A DNA stretch of 37,943 nucleotides, taken from NCBI GenBank assembly GCA_964410945.1, contig CAYPJE010000031.1, positions 1-37,943 of the forward strand, in the 5' to 3' direction. Shown here piece after piece: positions 1 to 8,732 of the stretch. Numbering within the stretch: position 1 is the stretch's first letter; the number at the start of each line of letters is the position of its first letter. The notes under the pieces are model-generated. The model had not been told where the DNA came from. It saw nothing but the letters and a program-made list of their open reading frames with translations, and did no database searches. Source of the DNA: CAYPJE01 sp964410945 (GTDB lineage: Bacteria; Fidelibacterota; Marinisomatia; Marinisomatales; TCS56). The position numbers and the translations under genes are program-made.

Positions 1-4
1 AAAG

Positions 5-55
5 TGGTACACTTTTCACGACCGAAATTGGTACACTTTTAAACGACTCTTGACA
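5..55. mobile_element. probable outer end of an IS21-like insertion sequence (partial)
   Basis: The 12-mer TGGTACACTTTT occurs twice as a direct repeat, at 5-16 and 29-40, followed by AAACGACTCTTGACA. Read from the other strand, the segment begins TGTCAAGAGTCG and then carries AAAAGTGTACCA twice. Repeated GTGTACC-type boxes just inside a TG...CA terminus are known from IS21-family ends, where they bind the transposase. No transposase gene lies inside the window, so the element body would be to the left, or this is a remnant. The rest of the leader (56-200) shows nothing but the xth ribosome binding site (AAGGGA at 190-195). Confidence 0.5.
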
Positions 56-200
56 GCTGTTTCTATTGATGGCAGGAGTATAGTTTACAGTAAATAAATT
101 TTGTTACTGAGCAATTAAAACCGGCGCTGTTACAATGGAACCATGCTGTTTAAATTCATATATAAGACTGGATAAAATGGTAACTAAATAAGGGATTGCA

Positions 201-962
201 ATGAAACTATATTCCTGGAATGTTAATGGTATCCGCGCTGCAGCGAAGAAAGGTTTTCTGGAATGGCTGACTACTGAAGCACCAGATGTGGTCTGTCTGC
301 AGGAGACCAAGGCCCGGGAAGAACAAGTACCCCAGGAGATCCTGGAACTGGCCGGTTACCATAAATACTGGCACAGTGCACAGCGCCCGGGGTACAGTGG
401 GGTAGCCACTTTCAGCAAGACAGAACCACACTATGTGCAGCACGGCCTGGGAATAAAACGTTTTGATGCCGAGGGGCGGGTACTGATAACCGAATATGAT
501 AATTTTTTACTCTATAATATCTATTTCCCCAATGGACAACGGGACCAGGAACGTCTCGATTATAAACTGGATTTTTACCGTGACCTGCTGGAAATCCTCG
601 ATGAACAGGTTGCCTCCGGTGTGAATGTGGTGGTGACCGGTGACTGGAATACGGCCCACACCGAGATCGACCTGGCTAATCCAAAAGCTAATGCCAAAAC
701 ATCGGGCTTTATGCCCATCGAACGGGAATGGATCGATAAGTATATCGATCATGGGTATGTGGATACCTTTCGTCTGTTTCATACCGAACCGGAACGCTAT
801 TCCTGGTGGACCTATCGTTTCGGTGCCCGCGAAAGAAACGTGGGTTGGAGGATCGATTATTTCTTCGTTAATGAGGGTTTTGCCGATCAGGTTATCGATG
901 CCGATATCCACGACCAGGTATTGGGCTCAGATCATTGTCCGGTTTCACTGGAGATCAAATGA
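201..962 (+). CDS. xth: exodeoxyribonuclease III (Xth family AP endonuclease)
   Basis: This is a 253-residue exonuclease III of the EEP nuclease superfamily, the usual length for XthA/ExoA. It should incise abasic sites and act as a 3'-5' exonuclease in base excision repair in the cytoplasm. Visible family motifs are the N-terminal SWNVNGIRAA, metal-ligand Glu35 in LQETK, Asp148 and Asn150 in GDWN, and the C-terminal SDHCP with Asp244 and His245. The start is supported by AAGGGA five bases upstream of ATG 201. Its stop overlaps the next gene's start by four bases (ATGA), so it heads a three-gene plus-strand operon. Confidence 0.95.
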   Translation: MKLYSWNVNGIRAAAKKGFLEWLTTEAPDVVCLQETKAREEQVPQEILELAGYHKYWHSAQRPGYSGVATFSKTEPHYVQHGLGIKRFDAEGRVLITEYDNFLLYNIYFPNGQRDQERLDYKLDFYRDLLEILDEQVASGVNVVVTGDWNTAHTEIDLANPKANAKTSGFMPIEREWIDKYIDHGYVDTFRLFHTEPERYSWWTYRFGARERNVGWRIDYFFVNEGFADQVIDADIHDQVLGSDHCPVSLEIK

Positions 963-1591
963 CCGGATCGGAGTACGGCCAGCAGAAATGGGCAGCCATG
1001 TGGAACCAGCGCTATAACCAGCCCGATTTCGTGTTCGGAGAAGAACCAAACGAATTCCTGCGTGCCAATATTGATCAAATCCCGGCCGGTAAAGTACTGT
1101 GTGCCGGGGATGGCGAAGGGCGAAACGGTGTCTGGCTGGCCCGGCATGGTTATTCCGTCACGGCAGTGGATTATTCACAGGTTGGGCTTGAAAAAGCCCG
1201 CTGGTATGCTGAACAATCAGCGGTTGAAATAGAATTCATCTGTGCCGATCTGGTTACCATGAATTATAAACCGGAGACGTATGCGGCGGTTGTACATATT
1301 TTTGTTCATATGGATGAAAAATTACTACCCCGGCTCCACGAAAATTATCGGCAGACCCTGAAACCGGGTGGGATTTTTATGGCTGAAGTATATTCAAAAC
1401 GGCAGTTGAATTATTCCTCTGGTGGCCCACAGGTCGCAGAAGCACTGTATGAATGCGACTATTACCACCGCGATTTCAATCACTGGGAAATATTATATTT
1501 GAACGAGGAAATAGTCACTCTGGAGGAAGGTGCCAGCCATCAGGGCCCGGCCAGCGTTATCAGAGTGATAGCCCGGAAACCACAGAACTAG
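959..1591 (+). CDS. class I SAM-dependent methyltransferase (TehB-like)
   Basis: This is a Rossmann-fold methyltransferase of about 210 residues. Motif I is seen as CAGDGEGRNGVWLA near residues 45-58, followed by the acidic strand end TAVDYS. A later KPGGIFMAE is the typical strand-5 region before the product-release loop. An in-frame ATG at 935 exists, but ATG 959 is preferred: it overlaps the xth stop as ATGA and has GGAG at 950-953. The substrate cannot be read from sequence. The fold and length fit the TehB/UbiG-like broad group of small-molecule methylases. It is translationally coupled to xth and precedes the nucleosidase gene by 12 bases. Confidence 0.85.
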   Translation: MTGSEYGQQKWAAMWNQRYNQPDFVFGEEPNEFLRANIDQIPAGKVLCAGDGEGRNGVWLARHGYSVTAVDYSQVGLEKARWYAEQSAVEIEFICADLVTMNYKPETYAAVVHIFVHMDEKLLPRLHENYRQTLKPGGIFMAEVYSKRQLNYSSGGPQVAEALYECDYYHRDFNHWEILYLNEEIVTLEEGASHQGPASVIRVIARKPQN

Positions 1592-1603
1592 GAAGCTGAA
1601 TCC

Positions 1604-2377
1604 ATGGTTGATAAAAATGAGATAGCCTACAACTGGTTACGCCGTTATACCGGCACCGATCCCAAGGCAATGGGGAAACATATTCTGTTAACCAATTTCC
1701 AGAACTATGTGGACAAATTTGCCGATCGATTCAATGTGGACGTGACTGGCCGTGGCGGCCCGATGACGGCTGCAACTAATGGAGATGGATTAAGTATCAT
1801 CAATTTCGGATTCGGCAGTGCCAACGCCGCGACGATCATGGACCTGTTATCGGCAGTAAAACCCAAAGGAGTGCTATTCCTTGGGAAATGTGGCGGTCTG
1901 CGGCAGTCAACCGATATTGGTCATTTCATTTTACCGATAGCCGCTATCCGTGGCGATGGAACCAGCGATGATTATTTCCCTGGTGAGGTACCCGCCCTGC
2001 CTTCGTTCAAGCTACATAAATATGTATCACAAATCCTGGTTGAAAGGGACCTGGAATATCGCACTGGAGTGGTTTATACCACCAACCGCCGGCTGTGGGA
2101 ACACGATGAAGAGTTCAAGGCTTATCTGGAGGATATCAGAGTATTGGGTATCGATATGGAGACCGCCACCCTGTTTACCGTAGGTTTTGCCAATGGTATC
2201 AACCGGGGGGCTTTACTGCTGGTTTCGGATACTCCCATGCTGCCGGAAGGTATCAAGACCGAGGAATCAGATAATCAGGTGACCCGTAAATATGTTGATT
2301 TACACCTGGAAATTGGAATTCAGGCCATGAGCCGGATCGAGGGGGAAGGCGAACCGATCAAGCATTTTCTGTATTGA
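1604..2377 (+). CDS. amn: AMP nucleosidase (short form)
   Basis: This 257-residue member of the phosphorylase/nucleosidase superfamily resembles the short AMP nucleosidases of Bacteroidetes-type bacteria, which lack the N-terminal domain of E. coli Amn. The expected reaction is AMP + H2O to adenine + ribose 5-phosphate. Visible signatures are INFGFGSANAATIMDLL, FLGKCGGLR, the nucleoside-site GIDMETATLF with its Met-Glu pair, and VSDTPM. It closes the xth operon. Its stop codon lies two bases from the stop of the convergent epimerase gene. Assignment to AMP rather than another purine nucleotide rests on family resemblance. Confidence 0.85.
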   Translation: MVDKNEIAYNWLRRYTGTDPKAMGKHILLTNFQNYVDKFADRFNVDVTGRGGPMTAATNGDGLSIINFGFGSANAATIMDLLSAVKPKGVLFLGKCGGLRQSTDIGHFILPIAAIRGDGTSDDYFPGEVPALPSFKLHKYVSQILVERDLEYRTGVVYTTNRRLWEHDEEFKAYLEDIRVLGIDMETATLFTVGFANGINRGALLLVSDTPMLPEGIKTEESDNQVTRKYVDLHLEIGIQAMSRIEGEGEPIKHFLY

Positions 2378-2379
2378 GC

Positions 2380-3900
2380 CTATTTGCGCGGCGAAGTAGT
2401 GATCGTCTCGTAGGCATCCTCAATTTCATCCATGGCCAACTGGTTGGTCAGGCGGATTGAATCATGGACGCGCATTTCCATATCCTCTAATTCGGGCTGT
2501 TCCAGCAGGATCGGAATAATAATATCACACTGGTCCTCGAAGATATTACAGACCTCTTCACAACTGAAACCCTCCCGGCTGCGGATACTGGCCAGGAAAC
2601 GGGCATACTGAACCAGGGCCATCCGGTCACCGGTTCTTACGGCTGAGATCAACAGGTTGTAGTATATCCCGATATACCATTTTAGATTCTGCTCATCCAG
2701 CTTACGGTAGTTCATAAAGCGTTCGCCAAATTCCGGGTTTACGATATGGCGATAGATCTTTTCGATCAGATCATCATGCAGGGATTGCAATACGCCGCTG
2801 ATTACCAGGTTAGGCCGTTCGGTTACCAGTTTCAACGACAGGGAATTCCGATAGTGCCATTCCGTTGGATTACTCTTGAAATGCTCCACCAGATAGATAA
2901 GCCTTCGCAGGATCGCTCGCCGCGACCGTGGTTCCCAGTTTAAGATTTGACGTGTGTAAGAGGAATCAGTGTTCAATTTAAGGTCAACGTATTTGATCAT
3001 CCAGGGGCGCTCAAAGGGGCGCCGGTTGATCAACCGTCCCAGAATATCGCGGGCATAGACCCCCATTAAGGCGATTATTTTTGGCATCAGGATCGGTCGC
3101 GTGGGAGTGCCGAAAAAGAGTCTTGTGGAGAGGTTGAATAATTCGTTATGGGTCACACAACCATCGGGGCTGGCAATATAGGTATCGACAGCAGGCAATT
3201 CAGCGGATTTATCGATAATGATATTCACCAGATTGATCAGATCCTTGATATGGATGAACGGTATAGCCGATTCTCCATGTCCACCCAATACTTTTGAATT
3301 CCAACTGCGGGAGCACCAGGTTTGCAGGAACATGTACAGGACTCCATATTCACACCAGTCGCTGAATACGGCGGCGAAGCGAATGATCGAGCAGGGGAAT
3401 TCCCGGGAGAATTCGTGGACCATTTTTTCACCTTCCCGCTTGCTCCAGGCATAGGGATAATCGGCATCCACTGGTGTTTTTTCATCGATTACTTCACCAT
3501 CCACGGGAAAGTCACAGGCGGCTACCGAACTGGCAAATATGAAGCGTTTGGGATTCAGATCACGACATAATTCAAGAATATTCCTGGTGCCATCTATATT
3601 GGTCCGTTTATACTCCGGATTGGGTTCATTGCCGAAATCATAATAGCCGGCCAGGTGAAAGACAAAATCCACCCCACCCTCATTTTGAATATCCTCAAAG
3701 ATATCGGTAAGAAGATCACGGTCAGCTATATCGACCAAATACCATTTTATGTTCGGATGGAGGGCAACGCCAACTTCCTGCTGTGTCCGGCGGGCCAGGG
3801 CGAAAATTTTAAAATCTTCTTTAGCTGATTCGACAAAATGCCGACCGACAAAACCGGAAGCTCCGGTTACCAGTATGGCTGGTAATCTATCCTGGGTCAT
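2380..3900 (-). CDS. NAD-dependent epimerase/dehydratase (extended SDR) with helical C-terminal extension
   Basis: This is a 506-residue protein. Residues 1 to about 330 are an extended short-chain dehydrogenase: TGASGFVG dinucleotide loop near residues 13-20, an HLAGYYDFG segment, an ASSVAA serine strand and a YAWSK (YxxxK) catalytic pair near residue 150. The substrate is probably a nucleotide sugar or sterol/isoprenoid-like compound, but it is not resolvable. The last 170 or so residues form a separate, mainly helical region with NLKWYIGIYYNLL and IRSREGFSCEEVCNIF. These loosely recall the helical N-terminal sensor domains of RsbR-type proteins, a low-confidence resemblance. The start overlaps the upstream membrane protein gene by four bases, so the two are co-transcribed. 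Confidence 0.8.
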   Translation of the reverse strand: MTQDRLPAILVTGASGFVGRHFVESAKEDFKIFALARRTQQEVGVALHPNIKWYLVDIADRDLLTDIFEDIQNEGGVDFVFHLAGYYDFGNEPNPEYKRTNIDGTRNILELCRDLNPKRFIFASSVAACDFPVDGEVIDEKTPVDADYPYAWSKREGEKMVHEFSREFPCSIIRFAAVFSDWCEYGVLYMFLQTWCSRSWNSKVLGGHGESAIPFIHIKDLINLVNIIIDKSAELPAVDTYIASPDGCVTHNELFNLSTRLFFGTPTRPILMPKIIALMGVYARDILGRLINRRPFERPWMIKYVDLKLNTDSSYTRQILNWEPRSRRAILRRLIYLVEHFKSNPTEWHYRNSLSLKLVTERPNLVISGVLQSLHDDLIEKIYRHIVNPEFGERFMNYRKLDEQNLKWYIGIYYNLLISAVRTGDRMALVQYARFLASIRSREGFSCEEVCNIFEDQCDIIIPILLEQPELEDMEMRVHDSIRLTNQLAMDEIEDAYETITTSPRK

Positions 3901-4310
3901 ACCTGGGCCTGCCGGGTTTTGCGATTAAGGAAAAATACTGTTACTGCCATCAGGAAATCGCCAATCCCTGATAGCAGGATTACCAGCACCGGGTCGACAG
4001 CCAGGTAATAGATGACCAGGAAAACTGTCGCGATTGACTTGGCCAACACGGTCAGGGTGATTAGTTGTGTTCCGCGGTCTATATCGTTGGCCGCCATTCC
4101 ATAGCAGATTGCCATAACGATGTGGAAAACACCACCCTGGGTTACAAAAAAGCGTGCAGGGTGGAAAGAGAAATCGAAGAATGATAACAGAGCCGATGGT
4201 GCCAGGATCAACCCCAGGCCTACCGCCAGTGAATGCAACATTATCAGCCACAGAACAATGCTGAACCATTGTTGTACGGTTTTTCCGGCAAACCGATTTG
4301 ATTTACTCAT
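3897..4310 (-). CDS. small four-helix membrane protein of unknown function
   Basis: This 137-residue protein has about four hydrophobic segments: near residues 15-38, 53-72, 82-104 and 106-127. The C-terminus is basic (NRKTRQAQV). I do not recognise a catalytic motif. The size and topology are like DoxX-type or other small integral membrane proteins. It lies 42 bases downstream of the hydrogenase protease gene and overlaps the epimerase gene by four bases, so it may be a distal member of the hyb transcript or the first gene of a two-gene unit. No clear Shine-Dalgarno precedes its ATG. Confidence 0.7.
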   Translation of the reverse strand: MSKSNRFAGKTVQQWFSIVLWLIMLHSLAVGLGLILAPSALLSFFDFSFHPARFFVTQGGVFHIVMAICYGMAANDIDRGTQLITLTVLAKSIATVFLVIYYLAVDPVLVILLSGIGDFLMAVTVFFLNRKTRQAQV

Positions 4311-4318
4311 TTTTATTA

Positions 4319-4337
4319 AACCGAACCAGATTCGGTT
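4319..4337. other. small hairpin between hybD and the membrane-protein gene
   Basis: AACCGAA at 4319-4325 is perfectly complementary to TTCGGTT at 4331-4337, leaving a five-base loop. There is no U-run after it on either strand, so it is not a canonical terminator. It sits 9 bases upstream of the minus-strand ATG at 4310 and could weaken translation or mark a processing site. Confidence 0.3.
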
Positions 4338-4352
4338 ATCTTAGTTATTGGT

Positions 4353-4895
4353 CTATGAATATGACCGGCGGAATACCCCCGCTCGATCCTGATCGGAAAT
4401 TTTAGTGGCCGCAATTCCCCATTGATTCAATCGGAATAATACAGCTTCAATCACGCGTGGCACAACATTAATAACCGTTTCCGTCAATTCAAGATTCTGG
4501 TCCATGCTTTCCGGCTGGACTCCCACTAACACAATTTCCGGTGGAAACTGATCTGTCAGCTTGGCAGCGCTGAGCACATCAGCCAGGCCAAGGTGATGGA
4601 TCGAAAGTTTGGTCTGGATTTTTGCCAGGATGTTATCATTCTCAATCAGGCCGATATAGCCCGGTTCTTCATTGAAATCAACAGCATCGACAATAATAAC
4701 CTGCTGGCGATCCTCCAGATCGGGAAGCAGATCCAATCCCGCCGTCCCGCCATCGAGGATATCTACGGCAGGTTCAAAGCGGTACTGGTCCTGAATCCGG
4801 TTAATGATTTGGACGCCCAGACCCTCATCCTGGAGCAGGACATTGCCCAGCCCCAGGATCAGGGTATCTGATTTATAATCACCAGGTACTGACAC
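4353..4895 (-). CDS. hybD: [NiFe]-hydrogenase maturation protease (HybD/HyaD type)
   Basis: This endopeptidase is expected to remove the C-terminal tail of the group 1 large subunit after nickel insertion. Family features are the N-terminal LGLGNVLLQDEGLG, with the Glu that contacts nickel, then GGTAGLDLLPDL with VDAVDF, and the histidine segment LSIHHLGLADVL. The open frame continues upstream inside the large-subunit gene. I choose the GTG at 4895, which overlaps hybC by 17 bases, has GGAAGGGAAG about nine bases upstream and gives a normal length of 180 residues. Its position directly after the large-subunit gene fits a dedicated protease for HybC. Confidence 0.88.
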   Translation of the reverse strand: MSVPGDYKSDTLILGLGNVLLQDEGLGVQIINRIQDQYRFEPAVDILDGGTAGLDLLPDLEDRQQVIIVDAVDFNEEPGYIGLIENDNILAKIQTKLSIHHLGLADVLSAAKLTDQFPPEIVLVGVQPESMDQNLELTETVINVVPRVIEAVLFRLNQWGIAATKISDQDRAGVFRRSYS

Positions 4896-6579
4896 GAACG
4901 ATATCTTCCCTTCCGTTGTTATGCAGGTGAATGGCGCAGGCCAGACAGGGATCAAAGGAGTGGATGGTTCGCAGCACCTCCAAAGGCTGTTCCGGATCGG
5001 CAATCGGATTACCCTCCAAAGAGGCTTCGTAGGGGCCCGGTTTATCATCCTGGTTGCGCGGTCCGGCATTCCAGGTGGATGGTACCACCGCCTGATAGTT
5101 TTTGATCTTTCCGTCCTTTACAACAATCCAGTGCGATAATGTGCCACGGGGAGCCTCATGAAAACCGAAGCCGGACTGTTCACCTTTCGGGAAAACCGGC
5201 GGGTTGAAGGTAGTCATATCGCCGCCGGCAATATTGGCGACCAGGGCGTTATAATTATCCTTCAGCACATCGAACAATACGTTGGCACGGATACAGCGGG
5301 CGGCATGGCGTCCCAGGGTTGAATGCAGGGCGCCCAGGCCAACTTCTGTCTTGGCGATCGCTCCGATTTTTTCCAGTGCCAGGTGGGCATATTTTTTGGT
5401 TGGTTCGTGTCCGGCGGCATACATGGCCAGCACATTGGCCAGCGGCCCGACCTGGGCCGGTTCATCGGCAAAGGTCGGTGATTTCACCCATGAATATTTG
5501 CCGTCCCGATCGAAATCGGTGTAGTTGGGAACCGTATCTTCCTTGTACGGATGACGGGTCCAGTCTCCATCGTACCAGGAGTGTTTGATACTTTCTTTGA
5601 CATTGTCCTCAAAGAAGGGATCATCGAAGCTGGTTATGGAACGGAATTTACCGATATCGGCGCCGGGGATATATCCACCGGGAGTGCCAAACACCGTACC
5701 TTTGCTATCCATGGGGAAATCGGGTACACTGAGGTAGTTGGTAACACCGGCACCGTAGGGCAGCCAGTCGGCATAGAGCGCTCCCACCGCTGCCAGGTCG
5801 ACCAGGTAGACATTCCGGATGAAACTCTCGACTTCATCAATCAATGTTTTAACATAGGCCAGCCGCTCCATATTAAGGGTGGATTGGTTGTCCGGATTGA
5901 TGGCATTGGAAACACCGCCGACAGCCAGGTTCTGGATATGGGGTGTTTTATTACCCAGGATCGAAACGATCTGATTGGCTTTCCGCTGGTACTCGAAGGC
6001 TTCCAGGTAATGGGCCGCCGCTATCAGGTTGACTTCCGGGGGCAGTTTCATGGCCGGGTGGCCCCAGTAGCCATTGGCGAAAATGCCTAACTGCCCGGAA
6101 GCAACAAATCCACTCAGTTTTTCCTGTACGGCCTTGAATTCCTGAACGCCATTATTGGGCCAGGGTGACAGGCTCTGGGCCAGCTTGGAGGCTGCCACCG
6201 GATCGGCGGACAGGGCCGAGACCACATCAACCCAATCCAGAGCCGATAGATGGTAAAAATGAACGATATGGTCGTGGACACCATGGGCGGCAATAATCAT
6301 ATTGCGGATATACTGGGCGTTAACCGGTATTTCCATTTCGAGGGCGTTTTCCACTGCGCGAACCGATGCAATTGCATGTACGGTTGTGCAAACACCACAG
6401 AAGCGTTGGGTGAACATCCAGGCGTCCCTGGGATCGCGTCCCTGCAAAATGGTTTCGATACCCCGCCACATCTGGCCCGAGGACCAGGCTTTGGATATGT
6501 GTCCGTTATCAACATCGCAGTCGATTCGTAAATGACCCTCGATACGGGTTACCGGGTCAACTGTAATTGTTCTTGCCAT
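4879..6579 (-). CDS. hybC: [NiFe]-hydrogenase large subunit, group 1 (Hyb type)
   Basis: This 566-residue catalytic subunit should carry the Ni-Fe(CN)2CO site in the periplasm. The N-terminus TVDPVTRIEGHLRIDCDV is typical of group 1 enzymes. Active-site cysteines are visible in the L1 motif RFCGVCTTVHA near residues 58-68 and the C-terminal L2 motif DPCLACAIH. The 15 residues after that His are the peptide expected to be removed by the adjacent protease. There is no signal peptide of its own, as usual, because it is co-exported with the Tat-bearing small subunit. It lies 18 bases after hybB in a hybO-A-B-C-D order like the start of the E. coli hyb operon. Confidence 0.95.
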   Translation of the reverse strand: MARTITVDPVTRIEGHLRIDCDVDNGHISKAWSSGQMWRGIETILQGRDPRDAWMFTQRFCGVCTTVHAIASVRAVENALEMEIPVNAQYIRNMIIAAHGVHDHIVHFYHLSALDWVDVVSALSADPVAASKLAQSLSPWPNNGVQEFKAVQEKLSGFVASGQLGIFANGYWGHPAMKLPPEVNLIAAAHYLEAFEYQRKANQIVSILGNKTPHIQNLAVGGVSNAINPDNQSTLNMERLAYVKTLIDEVESFIRNVYLVDLAAVGALYADWLPYGAGVTNYLSVPDFPMDSKGTVFGTPGGYIPGADIGKFRSITSFDDPFFEDNVKESIKHSWYDGDWTRHPYKEDTVPNYTDFDRDGKYSWVKSPTFADEPAQVGPLANVLAMYAAGHEPTKKYAHLALEKIGAIAKTEVGLGALHSTLGRHAARCIRANVLFDVLKDNYNALVANIAGGDMTTFNPPVFPKGEQSGFGFHEAPRGTLSHWIVVKDGKIKNYQAVVPSTWNAGPRNQDDKPGPYEASLEGNPIADPEQPLEVLRTIHSFDPCLACAIHLHNNGREDIVRVSTW

Positions 6580-6597
6580 AAATCTTAACTCCTCTTT

Positions 6598-7734
6598 TTA
6601 CGCCTTTTCCAGTGAATGAAAAACTGGTATACGTTTAACAAAAATCAGGTATGCCATGATCTCAACCGAGATTATACCTACAGTTACCATGATCTCGGAA
6701 GCCGATGGGAAATAATGCCAGCCGGGACCCGGATCGAATCCAACGATATAAGCATTGAAGCGATACAATGCTCCCGCCAGGACTATTGCCGCTCCGGTCC
6801 AGAGTAATACCGTATTCTTGGATCGATAGCGCTGAATTGACAGTAATATCGTTGGTACAATGAACAGCAGCGATTCCAGGATAAAGATATTTCCGTTGAG
6901 ATCTCCGGCAAAGGCCAGTCCCAGAGCACCACGGTTAATCAGGTCGGCGAACCGTACCACCAGATATGCCCCCAACAGGATGGGAACAAAGCGTGCCAGC
7001 TTGGTCAGCATCGGTGTTTCAAATGGTTGCTTCAAACCGGATGATGCCAGCAGCGATTCCAGGATAACAATTCCATAACCCATCGTTATGGCTGAGATGA
7101 GGTAGGTCACCGGCAACCATCCTGACTGCCACAGGGGCGACAGTTTTTCACCGGCAATCACCATCAGGGTTCCCAGCGATGACTGGTGCATGGTGGGCAG
7201 CAGTACCCCCAGGGCGATGAAGATAAACAGGATTCGGTTGGCGATTTTTTCACCTTTGGCCAGCTTCCATTTTTCCAGAAAGGCCGGAGAGAATTCGATC
7301 CATAATACAATGACGTATGATGCCACACAGAAGGCGATCTCGAACATGATGGAATTCAAATTCACATGCCAGGGCAGGAAAATGTTGTACAGCTGCCAGT
7401 AGCGGCCAACATCAATCACGATCGATACAGCCGCCAATGTGTAACCGAACATGCTGGTCATTAAAGCCGGCCGGACCAGGGGATGGTACTGCCCGCGGTT
7501 GAAAACATAGACCAGCAGGGCCATGGCATAACCACCACAGGCAATGGCCGTTCCGGTGAGGACGTCATAAACAATCCACAATCCCCACGGGTAACCATCT
7601 GACAGGTTGGTAACGGCACCCAGACCCAGAACGAAGCGTTTGATTATCAGCACACCGGCAATTGCGGCCAGGATCATCATGACAATGAAGGGCTTGGTCA
7701 GTATTTTACCGCCGATTGGTTTGTAGCTGCTCAT
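6598..7734 (-). CDS. hybB: hydrogenase quinone-reactive membrane subunit HybB (NrfD/PsrC family)
   Basis: This 378-residue integral membrane protein has about nine to ten hydrophobic helices, as in the NrfD/PsrC/HybB family of haem-free quinone-reactive anchors. Family-like segments include GYPWGLWIVYDVLTG, the polar stretch around VIDVGRYWQLYN and PWHVNLNSIMFE. It should transfer electrons from HybA to the quinone pool. It overlaps hybA by four bases and precedes hybC by 18 bases, so the three are coupled. A HybB homologue, rather than a cytochrome b, places this enzyme with the Hyb (group 1c-like) hydrogenases. Confidence 0.92.
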   Translation of the reverse strand: MSSYKPIGGKILTKPFIVMMILAAIAGVLIIKRFVLGLGAVTNLSDGYPWGLWIVYDVLTGTAIACGGYAMALLVYVFNRGQYHPLVRPALMTSMFGYTLAAVSIVIDVGRYWQLYNIFLPWHVNLNSIMFEIAFCVASYVIVLWIEFSPAFLEKWKLAKGEKIANRILFIFIALGVLLPTMHQSSLGTLMVIAGEKLSPLWQSGWLPVTYLISAITMGYGIVILESLLASSGLKQPFETPMLTKLARFVPILLGAYLVVRFADLINRGALGLAFAGDLNGNIFILESLLFIVPTILLSIQRYRSKNTVLLWTGAAIVLAGALYRFNAYIVGFDPGPGWHYFPSASEIMVTVGIISVEIMAYLIFVKRIPVFHSLEKA

Positions 7735-8723
7735 TGTTCACCCCTTTCTTCTGTGGAATGATATTGAGCATTGCTGCGGTGGGCGGCAAACAGCAGACCT
7801 CCCAGTACTGCAATCGGAGCTATCAGTCCCTTGTATATTGAATGCTGGAGTGTTTCCGATTTTGAAGCGGCGGAGCGGTATGCCAGTTTCGGCAGCCCCA
7901 GCTTTTCGAACGGAACTGCGGACAGCAGCAGGTATTGAGTCCCGCCGGTCTCATATTCACCATAGATATAATCAACATAGGTTGCCGCCGGCCGGACTGT
8001 CACTTCGCCGCCGTTCAAGGATGAAACGGGGTAGGTGTATTCTTCACCTGGTTTCAGTTTAAGCCGTCGTTTTGCTTCTTGCAGTAATTCCTCGACCGGG
8101 CCGAACAATGAAGCTCCGGTAGGACAGAACTCGCAGCAACCGGGAATCCCGCCTTCAGCCAACACATGTGAACACATCTCGCATTTGACGATCTCCGGGA
8201 AGGCTTCATCAAATTCGAATTTAGGGATGTTGAAAGGACAGGCCACCTGACAGTATCGGCAACCGATACAGGCATCTTTGTCATATGCTACGATGCCCGT
8301 ATTGGAATCCTTGGTCAGGGCTGTAACAGGACAGGCCGAAACACAATCGGGATCGACACAGTGCATGCAGGCCCGTTTAACAAAGCTGAAACCGTTATCC
8401 GGATTATTACGCGTCATACCGGTTCCGTTGCGGTAGGCTTTAATTTTATTTAGGGTTTTTGAATTCAGATCAGTGCCCGAATCCCAGATACCGCTCACAC
8501 CCAGATTACTTTCGACCTCCGTGTGTTCCATGGGCATGTTATTAACCTTTTTACACCCTACTTCGCAGGCTTTGCAGCCTATGCATAATGTGGCATCATA
8601 AAGGATTCCCATGGCGTTTGGTGGCAGCGATTTCTGAGTGCGGGCCAGGGCGGTGCTCAGTCCCCCGGCCGCGACGGCACCGGCGGACAGCACCTTGAAA
8701 AACCCTCTGCGTTCGATATTCAT
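7731..8723 (-). CDS. hybA: hydrogenase 4Fe-4S electron-transfer subunit HybA
   Basis: This is a 330-residue periplasmic ferredoxin-like subunit. It begins with a twin-arginine signal (RRGFFKVLSAGAVAAGG, residues 5-21). Four cysteine groups for [4Fe-4S] clusters follow: CIGCKACEVGC, CMHCVDPDCVSACP, CIGCRYCQVACP, and CEMC with CCEFCP. A hydrophobic helix near the C-terminus (LIAPIAVLGGLLFAA) should anchor it in the membrane, as in E. coli HybA. It bridges the small subunit HybO and the membrane subunit HybB. It starts nine bases after hybO and overlaps hybB by four bases. Confidence 0.95.
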   Translation of the reverse strand: MNIERRGFFKVLSAGAVAAGGLSTALARTQKSLPPNAMGILYDATLCIGCKACEVGCKKVNNMPMEHTEVESNLGVSGIWDSGTDLNSKTLNKIKAYRNGTGMTRNNPDNGFSFVKRACMHCVDPDCVSACPVTALTKDSNTGIVAYDKDACIGCRYCQVACPFNIPKFEFDEAFPEIVKCEMCSHVLAEGGIPGCCEFCPTGASLFGPVEELLQEAKRRLKLKPGEEYTYPVSSLNGGEVTVRPAATYVDYIYGEYETGGTQYLLLSAVPFEKLGLPKLAYRSAASKSETLQHSIYKGLIAPIAVLGGLLFAAHRSNAQYHSTEERGEQ

Positions 8724-8732
8724 GGTTACCTC

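Noticed and set aside
50..84. Promoter TTGACA (50-55) with TATAGT (79-84) for xth
   Set aside because: The spacer is 23 bases, too long for a normal sigma-70 promoter, and TTGACA coincides with the presumed IS end.
4896..5069. Upstream extension of the HybD protease into hybC
   Set aside because: The extra 58 residues have no family similarity and would overlap the large-subunit gene by 191 bases. GTG 4895 with a good ribosome binding site gives the family's normal length.
5551..6090. Long open frame on the strand opposite hybC
   Set aside because: It lies wholly inside the well-supported large-subunit gene, has no recognisable domain and is a composition-driven mirror frame. The same applies to the frames opposite xth (507-911), hydA (13917-14474) and cusA (23297-23896).
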